From Lishizhenia tianjinensis (GTDB taxonomy: Bacteria > Bacteroidota > Bacteroidia > Flavobacteriales_D > Crocinitomicaceae): DNA of 64,000 nt. A model generated the notes under the pieces. That model was given only the letters and a program-made list of their open reading frames with translations, ran no database searches and had not been told where the DNA came from. A program made the translations under genes and the position numbers. Within the stretch, counting starts at the first letter, position 1, and the number at the start of each line of letters is the position of its first letter. Positions 54,599 to 63,619 of the stretch are shown here, piece by piece. The stretch is from NCBI GenBank assembly GCA_943330745.2, contig CALQIX020000010.1:46560-110559 (forward strand). Direction: 5' to 3'.

Positions 54599-55075
54599 AT
54601 GAAAAATCGATTAGAACCTTCCTTTTCAAAAATGAAATGGAAATTATTTTTACTCGGGTTTTTTAAAATCCCAATGTTGTTTTTTGTTCGTCCAAAACTT
54701 ATTACAATTGATTCAAGAAATGTACAGATTAGAATAAATCTTAGGAGGCGTACAAAAAATCATTTAAATTCCATGTATTTTGGAGCTTTAGCTGTTGGTG
54801 CTGATGTAGCGGCTGGAATTCATGCTTTTTACTTTGCTGAAAAATACGGCAAGAAAATATCCTTTTCTTTTAAATCAATGAATGTCCAATTCATTAAGCG
54901 GGCAGAATCATCAATTGATTTTACATGTAATCAAGGCGAACTAATTGAAAAAATTATTTTGGAAAGTGATTCTGAAAAACAAAGAAAAAACCAACTGATA
55001 GAAGTAAAAGCGATTAATGATAAACAGGAAATTGTTGCTGAATTCACTTTGGAATTATCCGTAAAAGTTCTTTAA
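54599..55075 (+). CDS. DUF4442 hotdog-fold protein
   Basis: 158 residues. FFVRPKLITIDSRNVQIRI, LNSMYFGALAVGADVAAGIHA and the KSMNVQFIKRAES strand match DUF4442, a hotdog-type family related to acyl-CoA thioesterases. The substrate is unknown. It is divergent from the mannose synthase operon, in a 73-base gap rich in A and T. Confidence 0.85.
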   Translation: MKNRLEPSFSKMKWKLFLLGFFKIPMLFFVRPKLITIDSRNVQIRINLRRRTKNHLNSMYFGALAVGADVAAGIHAFYFAEKYGKKISFSFKSMNVQFIKRAESSIDFTCNQGELIEKIILESDSEKQRKNQLIEVKAINDKQEIVAEFTLELSVKVL

Positions 55076-55113
55076 ATCGAAAATTCAAACTTCTTAAACT
55101 CCAATTCTATGAT

Positions 55114-55121
55114 TATATTTG
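55114..55121 (+). promoter_or_regulatory. Promoter -7 element for the DUF4494-pdxH-M16 operon
   Basis: TATATTTG, 18 bases before ATG 55140. No -33 TTG at 19-21 bases. Confidence 0.45.
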
Positions 55122-55139
55122 TAGAAATAATTTTATCTT

Positions 55140-55724
55140 ATGAATAGTTGGTTTACCGTTAAAGTAAAATATACTCGACAATTAGAAAATGGAACATTTA
55201 AACGTGTTTCTGAACCATATTTACTTGCAGCAATGTCATTTACAGATGCAGAAGCAAGAATATATGAAGAATTAGGCGCAAGAATTCGAGGTGAGTTCAA
55301 TGTAATTGGGATTTCAAGAACTGAATTACATGATATTTTCGTGTATGACGATGCTGATGTTTGGTATAAATGCAAAATTACCTACGACAAAGTAGATGAA
55401 GATGGCGAAAAAAGCAAGAAAATAGCTCAGCAATTTTTGGTATCTGCTCATTCTGTTAAAGATGCCTTTGATCGCATTCAAGAAAGCATGGCTGCTTATA
55501 TGGTTGACTTTGAAATTCCTTCTATCACTGTTTCACCAATCGTTGAAATTTTTCCTTTTAATGATGAAAGTGAAGCTGCTCCAGAATCACGAATTTTAAC
55601 TAAAGTAGAAGAAATAGAAGATATTCCAACCAATGGAAATTTTTATTCGGCACCAGGGAGTGATGAAGATGAGGAAATTGAAAGCGAGATTATTGATGAG
55701 CATGACGCCACTGAGACAGAATAA
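55140..55724 (+). CDS. DUF4494 family protein
   Basis: 194 residues, cytoplasmic. WFTVKVKYTRQLENGTFKRVSEPYLL, SFTDAEARIYEELG and KITYDKVDEDGEKSKKIAQQFLV match DUF4494, a Bacteroidota-specific family. The C-terminal 55 residues are acidic and low-complexity. pdxH starts directly after its stop, so the pair is probably translationally coupled. Confidence 0.9.
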   Translation: MNSWFTVKVKYTRQLENGTFKRVSEPYLLAAMSFTDAEARIYEELGARIRGEFNVIGISRTELHDIFVYDDADVWYKCKITYDKVDEDGEKSKKIAQQFLVSAHSVKDAFDRIQESMAAYMVDFEIPSITVSPIVEIFPFNDESEAAPESRILTKVEEIEDIPTNGNFYSAPGSDEDEEIESEIIDEHDATETE

Positions 55725-56372
55725 ATGAGTGAATTTCTAGAAAATTTGCGCAATGACCACCAAGATTTTGATTCTGGAAATCTCTTGGATTTTTTTCCTG
55801 AAAATCCATTAGAATTATTTGAATTATGGTTTAAAGATGCTTTAGAACACAAAGAACCAGAAACAAATGCTTTGGTTTTATCAACAGTTGATTCGAACAC
55901 ACTTAAGCCAAGTTCACGCGTGGTTTATCTAAAAGAACTGATACAAGGAGAATTTATTTTCTACACCAATTATTTGAGTCAAAAAGGGAAGGAATTAGCT
56001 GTTAATTCAAATGCCTGTATGTTGTTTTTTTGGCCCGGCCAGCAACGACAAATTAGAATTGAGGGAACGGTTTCGATAATTGATGGTTCAATTAGTGATG
56101 CTTATTTTGCTTCAAGACCAAGAGAAAGTCAAATTGGAGCCTGGTCTTCTTTTCAATCCGAAAAATTAACAGAAAGAAAAGAACTTGAAGATCGATTCAT
56201 AGAAAACAGTGAATCTTTTGTAGGTGACATTTCTCGACCATCTCATTGGGGCGGCTATGCTTTAAAACCAAATTTGATTGAATTCTGGCAGGGAAGACCC
56301 TCTCGTTTACACGACCGCATTGTATACGAATCGCATAATACGGATTGGACAATTTATCGTAAAAATCCCTAA
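55725..56372 (+). CDS. pdxH: Pyridoxamine 5'-phosphate oxidase
   Basis: 215 residues, the standard length. PSSRVVYLKEL (FMN-binding), SQKGKEL, ASRPRESQIGAWSS and the C-terminal FWQGRPSRLHDRIVY are diagnostic. It makes pyridoxal 5'-phosphate, needed for the several PLP enzymes in the window. The M16 peptidase starts two bases after. Confidence 0.97.
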   Translation: MSEFLENLRNDHQDFDSGNLLDFFPENPLELFELWFKDALEHKEPETNALVLSTVDSNTLKPSSRVVYLKELIQGEFIFYTNYLSQKGKELAVNSNACMLFFWPGQQRQIRIEGTVSIIDGSISDAYFASRPRESQIGAWSSFQSEKLTERKELEDRFIENSESFVGDISRPSHWGGYALKPNLIEFWQGRPSRLHDRIVYESHNTDWTIYRKNP

Positions 56373-56373
56373 G

Positions 56374-57609
56374 GTGCAAGAATTACATCCTATCTGTTTC
56401 GAACTATCAAATGGTATGCGTGTTGTGTACTTATTTACTCCTACTTATGTTGCTCACATAGGTCTTACTTTTTTGGCTGGGTCAAGATACGAGGAGGAAA
56501 ACGAGGTTGGATTAGCCCATTTTTTGGAACACTGCTTATTTAAAGGAACTACAAAAAGAAAACCGTTTCATATACTTTCGCGACTGGACACGGTAGGGGG
56601 AGAGCTCAATGCTTTTACATCCAAAGAAGAATTGTGCATTCATGCATCTTTTACAAATGAACATACAGAGCGGACAATAGAATTATTGGCTGATATAACA
56701 ATGAACTCTAATTTTCCCGTTAAGGAAATTGAAAAAGAAAAGGAAATAGTTTTAGATGAATTAAATTCCTATTTGGATAGTCCAAGTGATAAGATTTTTG
56801 ATGATTTTGAAGCTCAATTATTTAAAAATCATCCATTAGGAAACAATATTTTAGGTACAAAAGAAAGTGTTCAGTCTTTTACCTCTGAAGATTTACAACG
56901 TTATGTGGATCGTTTATTAACAGCACAAAATGGTGTTATTTCATTTGTTGGTCCAATCCCGCAAAAAAAACTACATGCGCTTTTAGAAAAGCATTTCGGG
57001 AATTTTAGAAAAGGGGAGAAGCAACAGGTAAACAATCTGTTTTCTGATTTTAAATCATTTAACATCTGGACTCAAGAAGCTAATTATCAAGTACATGCAA
57101 TAATTGGTTCGATTGCGCCTAATTATTCCGATGAAGAGCGAAAAGGAATGAATTTATTAACCAATATTTTGGGAGGTCCAGCGTTAAATTCAAGACTAAC
57201 TCTTTCAATCAGAGAAAAATATGGATATTCATATAATGTAGAAGCTAATTACAATCCCTATGTTGAAACAGGATTTTGGAGTGTTTATTTAGGTACAGAC
57301 CAGAAATACCTTCATAAATCAATAGACTTAGTGAAAAAGGAACTTAAACGTTTGCGCGATGTAAAATTATCGACACTTCAATTACACCAAGCAAAACAAC
57401 AATTAAAAGGTCATTTAGCATTAAGTTTAGATAGCAATTCGGGGCTGATGATTGGATTAGGAAAGAGTTTACTATTATTTAATCAAATTGATACTATCCA
57501 AGAAATTCAAGAAGGAATCGATAAGGTTACCGCTGAAGAAATTTTAGATATTGCCAATAAATACTTGCTTCCAGAACATTATTCTGAAATGGTTTTTGAA
57601 ATGAAATAA
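56374..57609 (+). CDS. M16 family peptidase (pitrilysin-type)
   Basis: 411 residues from GTG 56374, directly downstream of pdxH; the in-frame ATG at 56278 lies inside pdxH and is unlikely, and no other start precedes the conserved N-terminus. The inverted zinc motif HFLEH (H49, E52, H53) and downstream E129 in VLDELNS form the active site. NARLTLSIREKYGYSYNV marks the second M16 domain. It is probably a cytoplasmic or membrane-associated homodimeric zinc protease of the mitochondrial-processing-peptidase type. Confidence 0.92.
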   Translation: MQELHPICFELSNGMRVVYLFTPTYVAHIGLTFLAGSRYEEENEVGLAHFLEHCLFKGTTKRKPFHILSRLDTVGGELNAFTSKEELCIHASFTNEHTERTIELLADITMNSNFPVKEIEKEKEIVLDELNSYLDSPSDKIFDDFEAQLFKNHPLGNNILGTKESVQSFTSEDLQRYVDRLLTAQNGVISFVGPIPQKKLHALLEKHFGNFRKGEKQQVNNLFSDFKSFNIWTQEANYQVHAIIGSIAPNYSDEERKGMNLLTNILGGPALNSRLTLSIREKYGYSYNVEANYNPYVETGFWSVYLGTDQKYLHKSIDLVKKELKRLRDVKLSTLQLHQAKQQLKGHLALSLDSNSGLMIGLGKSLLLFNQIDTIQEIQEGIDKVTAEEILDIANKYLLPEHYSEMVFEMK

Positions 57610-57628
57610 TTTCTTTCGTATTTTTCCC

Positions 57629-57636
57629 TACATTTG
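57629..57636 (+). promoter_or_regulatory. Promoter -7 element abutting the His-rich protein start
   Basis: TACATTTG followed by TAT and ATG 57640; predicts a leaderless mRNA for the metal-uptake unit. Confidence 0.5.
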
Positions 57637-57639
57637 TAT

Positions 57640-57939
57640 ATGCGTTTTCTTGCATATACATTATTGTTTTCTTTTACTTTCATTCTTTTACCCAAGGAAT
57701 GGTGGCATTTAGATGATCATTCAGAACACAAGCACATCAGTCATTCAACAGAAAAATCGTTTAATCACGACGATTGTGTGGCTTGCGATTTAGATTTATC
57801 CACATTTAGTTTTGCTATTTCAATAATAGCGATTCCTGTTTCCAACACAAATATCGTATCGTATTCAGAGAGAGAATCTACATTCGTATCGAATTCATTT
57901 CTTTATTTTAATCGAAGGGGACCACCCAATTTAGCTTAA
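57640..57939 (+). CDS. Small His/Cys-rich exported protein upstream of a TonB receptor
   Basis: 99 residues from ATG 57640; a TTG six bases upstream is inside the promoter element. A signal peptide (about 1-18) precedes a His-rich stretch (H23, H27, H30, H32, H35, H43) and the pair C46 and C49 in CVACD, then a second hydrophobic segment (55-68) and a terminal RRGPP. Such short proteins with RGPP tails precede metal-related TonB receptors in Bacteroidota, as here, 46 bases upstream. I infer a periplasmic metal-binding accessory; the metal is unknown. Confidence 0.65.
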   Translation: MRFLAYTLLFSFTFILLPKEWWHLDDHSEHKHISHSTEKSFNHDDCVACDLDLSTFSFAISIIAIPVSNTNIVSYSERESTFVSNSFLYFNRRGPPNLA

Positions 57940-57985
57940 TTTGTTCAAGTATTCTTTTTGATCTTCTTAAGTTAATTAAAAATCT

Positions 57986-60247
57986 ATGTTACATATTGGT
58001 TTAAAAGCAAGTTTCATCTTGTTTTGCCTTTTTATGTCTTTTTTGGGTAATTCTCAAATTATAAAAGGACAATTATTGAATAAAACCACTTCTCAATTCA
58101 TTGTTGGTGCTCGACTTTTTATTGTTGAAACTGAACAATTATGTGTTTCAGATTCAACTGGTTATTTCAGTTTTCGTCAACCTCCTGTTTTGCCGTTTCG
58201 AATTAAAATTCAAGCGAATGATTACGGCTCACAATTTTTCACTTTAGACAGTATGGTTTCTTTTTTAAAAATTGAATTAGACGAAAAGCATATTGACATG
58301 CAAGAAATAACCGTTTCAGGAAGTACTACACAAATGCAAAACAAAAATCCTTTTCATATTGAAACAAGGAAAATCAGTGAGTTAACTTCCGTTGCTGCAA
58401 TGAATATGGGAGAAATAATATCCAATATCCCCGGAGTCTATCAATCAAACCTAGGAAATGGAATCTCCAAGCCTGTAATAAGAGGACAACAGGGAATGCG
58501 GGTTGTTACTCTCATTAACGGTTTACGAATTGAGGGGCAGCAGTGGGGTGGGGATCATGGAATGGGAATTTCAGAATTAGGCATTGGTTCTGTCGAAGTG
58601 ATTAAAGGACCGGCTTCTTTATTGTATGGCGCTGATGCATTGGGTGGTGTGATTTATTTCACGGATGAAAATTATGCAGCAACGAACACACAAGAATTAC
58701 AGGCCAGTTTGATTGGAAATTCAAATACAATGGGAGGGGGAGGAAAGTTTCTCTTAAAGCAATCTAACCAAAATTTAAAATGGATGATTGGCTCAAGCTA
58801 TACTAATCATGCTGATTTCCAATTAGCTAGCAAGCAATTTGCGAAAAACTCACGATTTAATGAATGGGTAATAAAAAGTGCATTATCCTGGAATTCAAAA
58901 AATAGTATACATACATTTAGATATTCATATGTTCAATCTACCACAGGTATTCCTGGACATACGCATGATACCTTAGTCAATTTTCAAGATTTTCAAGTAG
59001 ATGATCAAAAAAGAAAATATGAACTACCAGCACAATTATTTAGTAATCACTATTTTTCATTTGATAACAAGTGGTATCACAAAAAAAACACCCTACACTT
59101 TTTACTCGGATCAACCTGGAATAAATTAATTGAATACGATGAAAAAGTAACTATTCCAAGTATTAACATGTCACTTTTTAATTCGTTGTATTCCTTGAAA
59201 TGGATACGAAATCAAGGAAAAAAATTAAAACTGATTGCGGGCGTTCAAGGGATGCTTCAAAATAATAGAAACGGATTAAATCCTTCAGATACACTAGTTC
59301 CTAATGCAAATACACTTGACAATGGAATCTATGGAACTATACAGTATGAATGGAAGAAATGGAATTTTCAAGCAGGAATAAGATTTGATAATCGAATAAT
59401 TGAAACCTTCGATGTTTTTAATTCTATAAATCCAGTAGTTAAATCCTTTAATAGCCCGAACGGATCAATCGGAAGTATTTATAATTCGGGGAAATTTACT
59501 TTTAGAACCAATTTATCTTCCGGGTTTAGATCACCTCATTTATCCGAATTATTAGCGAATGGGTTTCATCATGGTGCCCTACGGTATGAAATTGGAGATA
59601 TTAATTTGAAACCCGAAAAAGCAACTCAAATTGATGTTACGGCTGAAATAAATCAGGAACACCTTGTTTGGATTATAAATCCATTTATCAATTTCATGAA
59701 GGATTATATTTACATACTTCCTTCTGGTGCTTATCAAGATGGAATGCCTGTTTTTACCTACAAACAATTGAATCAAGTGCTTTTTTATGGGTCTGATATT
59801 GGAGTGCACTATCATCCTCATTTTGCTCACCGGCTTCATGTTGAAAGTTCGGTATCTTTAATTTTTGCCCAATCTGCTAAAGACAGTAGTGTTTCATTAC
59901 TCCCCCAGCCGCGTATTCAAAACACCTTTAAATATACTTTTGATATTGGAAAGAAGTTTAAATTGAAAGACTTGACTATTCAATATGCATGGATGGCAAA
60001 ACAAAATCAGGTTGCTTTCAATGAATTGCCTTCAGATTCTTATCATTTACTGCATGCTGCACTCAGTTTCGATATTCGATTAAAATCAATTTTTTCATGC
60101 AGCATGGGGTGTAAGAATATTTTAAACACGAACTACATTGACCATCTTTCTCGGTTAAAGAACATTCAAATGCCTAATCCAGGAAGGAATTTTTACATCA
60201 GTCTTTCTTATAAATTATCTAATAATCTTAAAAACAAAACAAAATGA
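57986..60247 (+). CDS. TonB-dependent receptor, probably for a metal
   Basis: 753 residues with a signal peptide (cleavage near GNSQI). Residues about 25-105 form a carboxypeptidase-regulatory-like domain, then the plug (IPGVYQSNLGNGISKPVIRGQQGMRVV, with LYGADALGGVI near 208) and the barrel. GDHGMG, GIPGHTHDT (about residue 320) and NGFHHGALR are His-containing loops like those of ZnuD-type zinc receptors. The surrounding His/Cys-rich genes support metal uptake. The last 40 residues carry the C-terminal strand FYISLSYKL. Its stop overlaps the next gene by four bases. Confidence 0.88.
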   Translation: MLHIGLKASFILFCLFMSFLGNSQIIKGQLLNKTTSQFIVGARLFIVETEQLCVSDSTGYFSFRQPPVLPFRIKIQANDYGSQFFTLDSMVSFLKIELDEKHIDMQEITVSGSTTQMQNKNPFHIETRKISELTSVAAMNMGEIISNIPGVYQSNLGNGISKPVIRGQQGMRVVTLINGLRIEGQQWGGDHGMGISELGIGSVEVIKGPASLLYGADALGGVIYFTDENYAATNTQELQASLIGNSNTMGGGGKFLLKQSNQNLKWMIGSSYTNHADFQLASKQFAKNSRFNEWVIKSALSWNSKNSIHTFRYSYVQSTTGIPGHTHDTLVNFQDFQVDDQKRKYELPAQLFSNHYFSFDNKWYHKKNTLHFLLGSTWNKLIEYDEKVTIPSINMSLFNSLYSLKWIRNQGKKLKLIAGVQGMLQNNRNGLNPSDTLVPNANTLDNGIYGTIQYEWKKWNFQAGIRFDNRIIETFDVFNSINPVVKSFNSPNGSIGSIYNSGKFTFRTNLSSGFRSPHLSELLANGFHHGALRYEIGDINLKPEKATQIDVTAEINQEHLVWIINPFINFMKDYIYILPSGAYQDGMPVFTYKQLNQVLFYGSDIGVHYHPHFAHRLHVESSVSLIFAQSAKDSSVSLLPQPRIQNTFKYTFDIGKKFKLKDLTIQYAWMAKQNQVAFNELPSDSYHLLHAALSFDIRLKSIFSCSMGCKNILNTNYIDHLSRLKNIQMPNPGRNFYISLSYKLSNNLKNKTK

Positions 60248-60456
60248 AAAAAGTAGTTTTTTCTATAGCATTTATTGCCATAAGCTTAATCTTAGTTACA
60301 TCGTGTAACAAAAACAAATGTCATGAATGTCATTATGACGATGCCTCCGGAAATGAAATTCCATTGGGTGAGAAATGTGGAGATGAAATAGAAACTCTTG
60401 AGGCAACTGGATATACTGACACAACAGGAAACTATGTGGTACATTGTCACCAATAA
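60244..60456 (+). CDS. Small Cys/His-rich lipoprotein
   Basis: 70 residues. A lipoprotein signal ends at C21 (VTSC). Nearby C26-H27 and C29-H30 (CHECH), then C45 (GEKCGDE) and the terminal H67-C68-H69 give up to seven possible metal ligands, apart from the lipidated cysteine. The open frame begins four bases before the TonB receptor stop, so both are translated together. I recall similar short lipoproteins with CHECHYD and an HCH end next to TonB receptors; no function is established. Confidence 0.8.
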   Translation: MKKVVFSIAFIAISLILVTSCNKNKCHECHYDDASGNEIPLGEKCGDEIETLEATGYTDTTGNYVVHCHQ

Positions 60457-60478
60457 TATAGATTTAAATAGGGTTCTC

Positions 60479-61219
60479 TCAAAAATAAATTTGAGTTAAA
60501 TATCCAACAAGGACCAAAAGAATTAAAATAATGCTGTAAATGATTAGTTCATTTTTGATGGATGTTTTACGGATTTTCTTACTCCGTTCTACATCTAATC
60601 GTAACGTGCCAATATGATTTCTGGTCCTTTCGTTATTTCCATAATAAAGTTCAATTAAACGCTGTTTCTTTTCAAATTCAGACAGTAAAACTGAGAATTC
60701 TTGTTGATTCAATTCATAATCTTTTAGCTTGTTTTTACGCAATTTTTTTTTCAAGATTTGATTTAGAATTAGAAAAAATATAAAAAGTAAAGCTAAAAAA
60801 TCACTGTTATAGTGCCAACCGAGTACAAAGGAAATCAAACTTAATACAGGTAATGAAATCAACGAATGATTCATCAATCTGTTTATTAAATCACTGTTTT
60901 TAGAAGATTTAATTGAAACAACTAAATTTTCAATGTCTTGAATCAATTCGTCGAGCTGTTTATTATTAGACGCTTCATTGACAAAATTGCACGCTGGACA
61001 AACTCTGTCCAAAGACTTGGTGATTTCACCACAAGCTGGACATTTAACAATTGGATCATTGTGAAAATTTCTCCGTTTGGCCTCAATTAAATTCAAAACA
61101 GCTTGTAAATCTTGACCAATTTCAATACACCTTTCAATAATTAGTTTTTGTTCATCCGCCGTTATTTCTTTATCTAAATACGCTTGGTCAATTAATTCAA
61201 TTATTTCTTGTTGTATCAT
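60479..61219 (-). CDS. Zinc-ribbon membrane protein of unknown function
   Basis: 246 residues. The N-terminal helical segment (TADEQKLIIERCIEIGQ) resembles a SHOCT-like or tellurite-resistance-type element. A zinc ribbon follows with two CPAC pairs 12 residues apart (about 60-78). Two hydrophobic segments (about 119-137 and 139-157), a charged coiled-coil stretch (162-220) and a C-terminal hydrophobic helix (222-240) complete it. The likely location is the inner membrane. No family is recognised. It converges on the TonB/lipoprotein unit. Confidence 0.7.
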   Translation of the reverse strand: MIQQEIIELIDQAYLDKEITADEQKLIIERCIEIGQDLQAVLNLIEAKRRNFHNDPIVKCPACGEITKSLDRVCPACNFVNEASNNKQLDELIQDIENLVVSIKSSKNSDLINRLMNHSLISLPVLSLISFVLGWHYNSDFLALLFIFFLILNQILKKKLRKNKLKDYELNQQEFSVLLSEFEKKQRLIELYYGNNERTRNHIGTLRLDVERSKKIRKTSIKNELIIYSIILILLVLVGYLTQIYF

Positions 61220-61332
61220 ACTTTCAATCAGATAGTAAAATTAATAAACTAAAAATACTAACAATGAATATACATGAAGGAATAAAAATTCAACTACATT
61301 CAATGTTTTTTGTATCTTAGTATCGTTAAATT

Positions 61333-62007
61333 ATGAAACGAATTCTTCTCCTTTGTTGTGTGCTTTGCTTTACTATCGTTAATTCCGTAACTAGTCAAGG
61401 GATTATTGAGCCAAAACATTCTTTCACGCTAGAACTTGGATTGCCAAATACATTTACAAACAAGGCTTTTCGAGAAATTATGCAAGGTTTAGTGCATGTT
61501 TCGCCTTATTATCAATTTGCTTTTAAAAATGGATTTGCACTTGGTGTAGGAGGGAGGTATTCTTATTTTGCAATTAATGAGTTTAGGGTTCCTTCAAAAG
61601 TTTTTGGTGGAAATCATTCATTTGGAGGTTTTGTGAAAATTGGTCATGAGAAATTCTACTCAGAATTATTTGCCATAGATGCAGGAGTTAAAATTGGATA
61701 CGCACAAAACCTATTTTATTCCGACTTATTGAGATCTAGAGAGATTGATTTGATTTCAAAATCATCTATTTACATAGAGCCTATTATCGGATTTGTTCTT
61801 GCTTCGAGTGAGTCAGACACATATCGTTTTTCTATAGGGTATTCATTTTTCAATAATTCATTTAAACCTTGGGATATTGGTTATGAAGAGGGAAATGAAA
61901 TTGGATATACAGCAAAGGAACTTTCACCGATATCCTCATTTTTAACAGTTGGTTTTGGCTACACTCATCATTTTAACGGAAAGGCAAGCACAGGATTTGA
62001 GGAATAA
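61333..62007 (+). CDS. Outer-membrane beta-barrel protein
   Basis: 224 residues with a signal peptide (about 1-20). Alternating amphipathic strands (HSFTLELGLPN, YQFAFKNGFALGVGGRYSYF, YRFSIGYSFFNNSF, TVGFGYTHHFNG) indicate a porin-like small barrel. Role unknown. cdd follows after eight bases and could be co-transcribed, although no link is evident. Confidence 0.8.
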   Translation: MKRILLLCCVLCFTIVNSVTSQGIIEPKHSFTLELGLPNTFTNKAFREIMQGLVHVSPYYQFAFKNGFALGVGGRYSYFAINEFRVPSKVFGGNHSFGGFVKIGHEKFYSELFAIDAGVKIGYAQNLFYSDLLRSREIDLISKSSIYIEPIIGFVLASSESDTYRFSIGYSFFNNSFKPWDIGYEEGNEIGYTAKELSPISSFLTVGFGYTHHFNGKASTGFEE

Positions 62008-62015
62008 ATTACAAC

Positions 62016-62492
62016 ATGAAACATACATTAACAATTGAATATCAAGAGATTGAGCATTGGAATTTATTACCCGGTGATGAAATAGAATTGGTAAATGAAG
62101 CTTTCAAAATAGCTAAAAATGCATATGCACCTTACAGTAAATTTCATGTTGGTGCTAGTTTACAAATGGAAGACCATTCAATTATTGTTGGCAGTAATCA
62201 AGAAAATATAGCTTATCCCTCTGGATTGTGTGCTGAACGCGTGGCACTTTTTCATGCTGGCGCTATTTATCCCGATAAAAAAATCAAGAAAATTTGCGTT
62301 GTTGCTTATGGTGATCTTTTTGAAAAAGAAGCTTGGTTAACCCCTTGCGGTGGATGCCGACAAGTAATGGCTGAATCGGAATCAAGACAAAAGGAACCGA
62401 TTGAAATTATATTAGTAAGTCAAAATAATAAAGTATTGAAATTCAAATCAGTACTGGATATTTTACCTCTTGCCTTCGGGAAATTTAATTAA
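62016..62492 (+). CDS. cdd: Cytidine deaminase
   Basis: 158 residues, tetrameric-type. The zinc ligands are C72 in CAE (with general base E74) and C111 and C114 in PCGGC; the YSKFHVGA and NQENIAYPSGLCAERVA segments are typical. It converts cytidine and deoxycytidine to uridine and deoxyuridine in pyrimidine salvage. Its last bases overlap the convergent wecE-like gene by eight bases. Confidence 0.97.
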   Translation: MKHTLTIEYQEIEHWNLLPGDEIELVNEAFKIAKNAYAPYSKFHVGASLQMEDHSIIVGSNQENIAYPSGLCAERVALFHAGAIYPDKKIKKICVVAYGDLFEKEAWLTPCGGCRQVMAESESRQKEPIEIILVSQNNKVLKFKSVLDILPLAFGKFN

Positions 62493-63609
62493 AAAAGTCA
62501 AGAGCCGTTTCTATCACCCTATTTACATTCACCTCTTGATGAATAGGCAAACGCACCAATGTATCTGAAAAATGTTGCGCATTTTTTAATATTCGACCAT
62601 CGTGTTTATCATTAAAAAAACTGCTACTATGCAATGGCCGATAATGACTAAGGGTTTGTATCCCTTTTTTTTGCATATATTCTATAAATTCAACAGATTC
62701 TGAAGTACTTGCTAATTGCAAATAAAATATATGTGCATTATGTTTAGCGTAAACTGGTACATAAGGAACGCTAAAGTTTTCAAAAGCCAAATTATATGAA
62801 TTCCAAATTGCATGTCTCATTTTGTTGATTTCGCTTTTTTGAAGTAATTGTCCGTGTAAAATGGCTGCATTTATTTCAGATAATGTGTATGAACTACCAA
62901 TTGATTTCCATTCATAAAATGCACTTTCTTGACGTAAAAAGGAAGCTCGATTAGTTCCTTTTTCATACATCACTTCAGCTTTTTCAATATATTCTTGATT
63001 ATTAACTAGAAGTAAGCCTCCTTCTCCGCAACTAATGTTTTTTGTTTCATGAAATGATAATGCTCCAAAATCCCCCAACGATCCCAAAGGATAATCAATG
63101 TCATTGTTGACATAATAGGCATCGATGCATTGCGCAGCATCTTCAATAATTGTCAAATTATAGGTTGCTTTTAATGCCTTTATTTTTTCCCAGTCCAACG
63201 AAATACCCGCATAATGCATTACACATAAAACTTTTGTTTTGGATGATATCAATTCTTCCACTGCATCCAAGTCCATATTTGGAGAATTAGGCATTGAATC
63301 GACAAAAGATAATGTTGCACCTCTCAACAAAAAAGCATTTGCCGTACTAGGAAAGGTATAGGAAGGAAGTATCACATGATCTCCGGGCTCAACAGAAGCT
63401 AAAAGTGCGGAAAATTCCAATGCAGAGGTACATGAGGTAGTTAAAAATTTTTGTTCACCATGGAAATTGGAAAGCAAGATTTTTTTGCATGCCAATGAAT
63501 GAATTTGATTTCCTGCCGTTTTACCAGATAGCAACACCTCCTTAACGAATTCCAGCCCTAAATGATGCGTAGGGAACGGCACATGATATGGTATATATTC
63601 TTTTGACAC
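62485..63609 (-). CDS. dTDP-4-amino-4,6-dideoxygalactose transaminase-like protein
   Basis: 374 residues of the DegT family. The PLP lysine K190 in FHETKNISCGEGG and D157 in IIEDAAQ mark the active site, and the opening PFPTHHLGLEF and FVDSMPNSPNMD match RffA/WecE-type enzymes, which convert dTDP-4-keto-6-deoxyglucose to dTDP-Fuc4N for surface glycans. It is a second, distinct DegT enzyme from the one at 29656-30867. The OmpA-family gene lies 10 bases upstream on the same strand. Confidence 0.88.
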   Translation of the reverse strand: MSKEYIPYHVPFPTHHLGLEFVKEVLLSGKTAGNQIHSLACKKILLSNFHGEQKFLTTSCTSALEFSALLASVEPGDHVILPSYTFPSTANAFLLRGATLSFVDSMPNSPNMDLDAVEELISSKTKVLCVMHYAGISLDWEKIKALKATYNLTIIEDAAQCIDAYYVNNDIDYPLGSLGDFGALSFHETKNISCGEGGLLLVNNQEYIEKAEVMYEKGTNRASFLRQESAFYEWKSIGSSYTLSEINAAILHGQLLQKSEINKMRHAIWNSYNLAFENFSVPYVPVYAKHNAHIFYLQLASTSESVEFIEYMQKKGIQTLSHYRPLHSSSFFNDKHDGRILKNAQHFSDTLVRLPIHQEVNVNRVIETALDFFN

Positions 63610-63619
63610 AGGTATAATT

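Noticed and set aside
56278..56373. N-terminal extension of the M16 peptidase from ATG 56278
   Set aside because: The extension lies entirely within pdxH in another frame and has no family similarity; GTG 56374 directly precedes the conserved start.
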